From: Apostichopus japonicus
Taxonomy: Eukaryota > Echinodermata > Holothuroidea > Aspidochirotida > Stichopodidae
Reading direction: 5' to 3'
DNA length: 64,000 nt
Assembly (NCBI RefSeq): GCF_037975245.1
Contig: NC_092569.1
Location: forward strand, 21,480,001 to 21,544,000
The translations under genes were made by a program, and so were the position numbers. Shown piece by piece: positions 62,901 through 64,000 of this stretch (positions within the stretch are counted from its first letter, which is position 1; each line of letters starts with the position of its first letter). Under the pieces are notes generated by a model. It was not told the DNA's origin. It did no database searches and worked only from the letters and a program-made list of their open reading frames with translations.

Positions 62901-64000
62901 AGGCACCCGCTGTAAAAGATCGGCAAAAGACGCCACCACCGGGGTTCGAACCGGCGATGCAAAAGAGAGCCTCGCTCATCAGCTCTTACAGTGCGCCAAG
63001 CCATCGCGCCACTGTATGGACTGAGATATTAGGCCGATTAACTAATACTTACAGCTCCCTATGCAGGCACCCGCTGTAAAAGATCGGCAAAAGACGCCAC
63101 CACCGGGGTTCGAACCGGCGATGCAAAAGAGAGCCTCGCTCATCAGCTCTTACAGTGCGCCAAGCCATCGCGCCACTGTATGGACTGAGATATTAGGCCG
63201 ATTAACTAATACTTACAGCTCCCTATGCAGGCACCCGCTGTAAAAGATCGGCAAAAGACGCCACCACCGGGGTTCGAACCGGCGATGCAAAAGAGAGCCT
63301 CGCTCATCAGCTCTTACAGTGCGCCAAGCCATCGCGCCACTGTATGGACTGAGATATTAGGCCGATTAACTAATACTTACAGCTCCCTATGCAGGCACCC
63401 GCTGTAAAAGATCGGCAAAAGACGCCACCACCGGGGTTCGAACCGGCGATGCAAAAGAGAGCCTCGCTCATCAGCTCTTACAGTGCGCCAAGCCATCGCG
63501 CCACTGTATGGACTGAGATATTAGGCCGATTAACTAATACTTACAGCTCCCTATGCAGGCACCCGCTGTAAAAGATCGGCAAAAGACGCCACCACCGGGG
63601 TTCGAACCGGCGATGCAAAAGAGAGCCTCGCTCATCAGCTCTTACAGTGCGCCAAGCCATCGCGCCACTGTATGGACTGAGATATTAGGCCGATTAACTA
63701 ATACTTACAGCTCCCTATGCAGGCACCCGCTGTAAAAGATCGGCAAAAGACGCCACCACCGGGGTTCGAACCGGCGATGCAAAAGAGAGCCTCGCTCATC
63801 AGCTCTTACAGTGCGCCAAGCCATCGCGCCACTGTATGGACTGAGATATTAGGCCGATTAACTAATACTTACAGCTCCCTATGCAGGCACCCGCTGTAAA
63901 AGATCGGCAAAAGACGCCACCACCGGGGTTCGAACCGGCGATGCAAAAGAGAGCCTCGCTCATCAGCTCTTACAGTGCGCCAAGCCATCGCGCCACTGTA

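Larger units (their letters stand above)
55822..64000 (-). repeat. Satellite subarray C, 164-bp monomer, about 50 copies, inverted
   Basis: Head-to-tail array with a period of exactly 164, read on the minus strand. In monomer orientation it matches the 164-bp form of contig B except for two differences that appear fixed: GCGAGACTC reads GCGAGGCTC, and CATCGCTGG reads CATCGCCGG. The only other variant I see is a two-unit change at 59812 and 59976, where GCAAAAGACG on the plus strand reads GCAAACGACG. Because the differences are consistent in all units, contig C is a distinct subfamily and not a copy of contig B folded back by mistake. The array runs off the right edge of the window. Confidence 0.98.

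Noticed and set aside
1-64000. CRISPR array or prokaryotic repeat cluster
   Set aside because: There are no unique spacers. The whole 164-166 bp unit repeats without interruption, and no associated genes are present.
1-64000. Multi-gene tRNA arrays of the Entamoeba type, or a 5S rDNA array
   Set aside because: No functional tRNA fold is present in the unit, and I do not recognise 5S rRNA internal control sequences.

Overview
The whole window is one satellite-type tandem array. Apart from two runs of exactly 100 Ns, I see no unique sequence, no protein gene and no intact RNA gene. About 388 head-to-tail copies of a 164-166 bp monomer fill the 64 kb, and neither edge of the array is reached. 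Exact monomer tandems of this length, a monomer close to one chromatosome of DNA, a tRNA-like RNA polymerase III promoter in each unit and 100-N scaffold gaps all point to a eukaryotic genome assembly (satellite or heterochromatin). The lineage cannot be told from the sequence.

Layout. Contig A (1-9542) holds about 57.5 copies of a 166-bp form on the plus strand. It has three sub-blocks: canonical; 14 units with a TACCTCAG variant; and 12 units in which the T4 run between the promoter boxes is lost. After gap 1 (9543-9642), contig B (9643-55721) holds 281 copies of a 164-bp form, also plus strand. It is almost invariant except for a 21-unit CTGCAG block and a 45-unit TTTGGCC block that partly overlap. 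After gap 2 (55722-55821), contig C (55822-64000) holds about 50 copies of a 164-bp form in the opposite orientation, with two fixed differences from B.

Monomer anatomy (contig B example, 10499-10662). (1) A ten-pair hairpin, TACAGTG-g-CGC / GCG-CACTGTA, contains the A-box-like TGGCGCGATGG. (2) An AGAGC/ACTCT arm follows (GCTCT in contig C). (3) A tRNA T-arm-like stem-loop carries a perfect B-box, GGTTCGAACCC. (4) T4 runs able to act as Pol III terminators follow. (5) A second hairpin domain is made of GCCGAT/ATCGGC enclosing TTACAGC/GCTGTAA. The A-to-B spacing is 59 bases, as in tRNAs with a long variable arm or intron. The acceptor stem does not pair, so the unit is tRNA-derived or tRNA-like rather than a working tRNA gene.

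The most interesting points are these. The array presents roughly 388 potential TFIIIC-binding B-boxes. The two fixed differences of contig C both improve RNA base pairing. The orientation flips at gap 2. All four contig ends fall within 21 bases of one monomer phase. One-off mutations sit at the edges of variant blocks. Several of these could be assembly effects, and each finding says how to separate that from biology.
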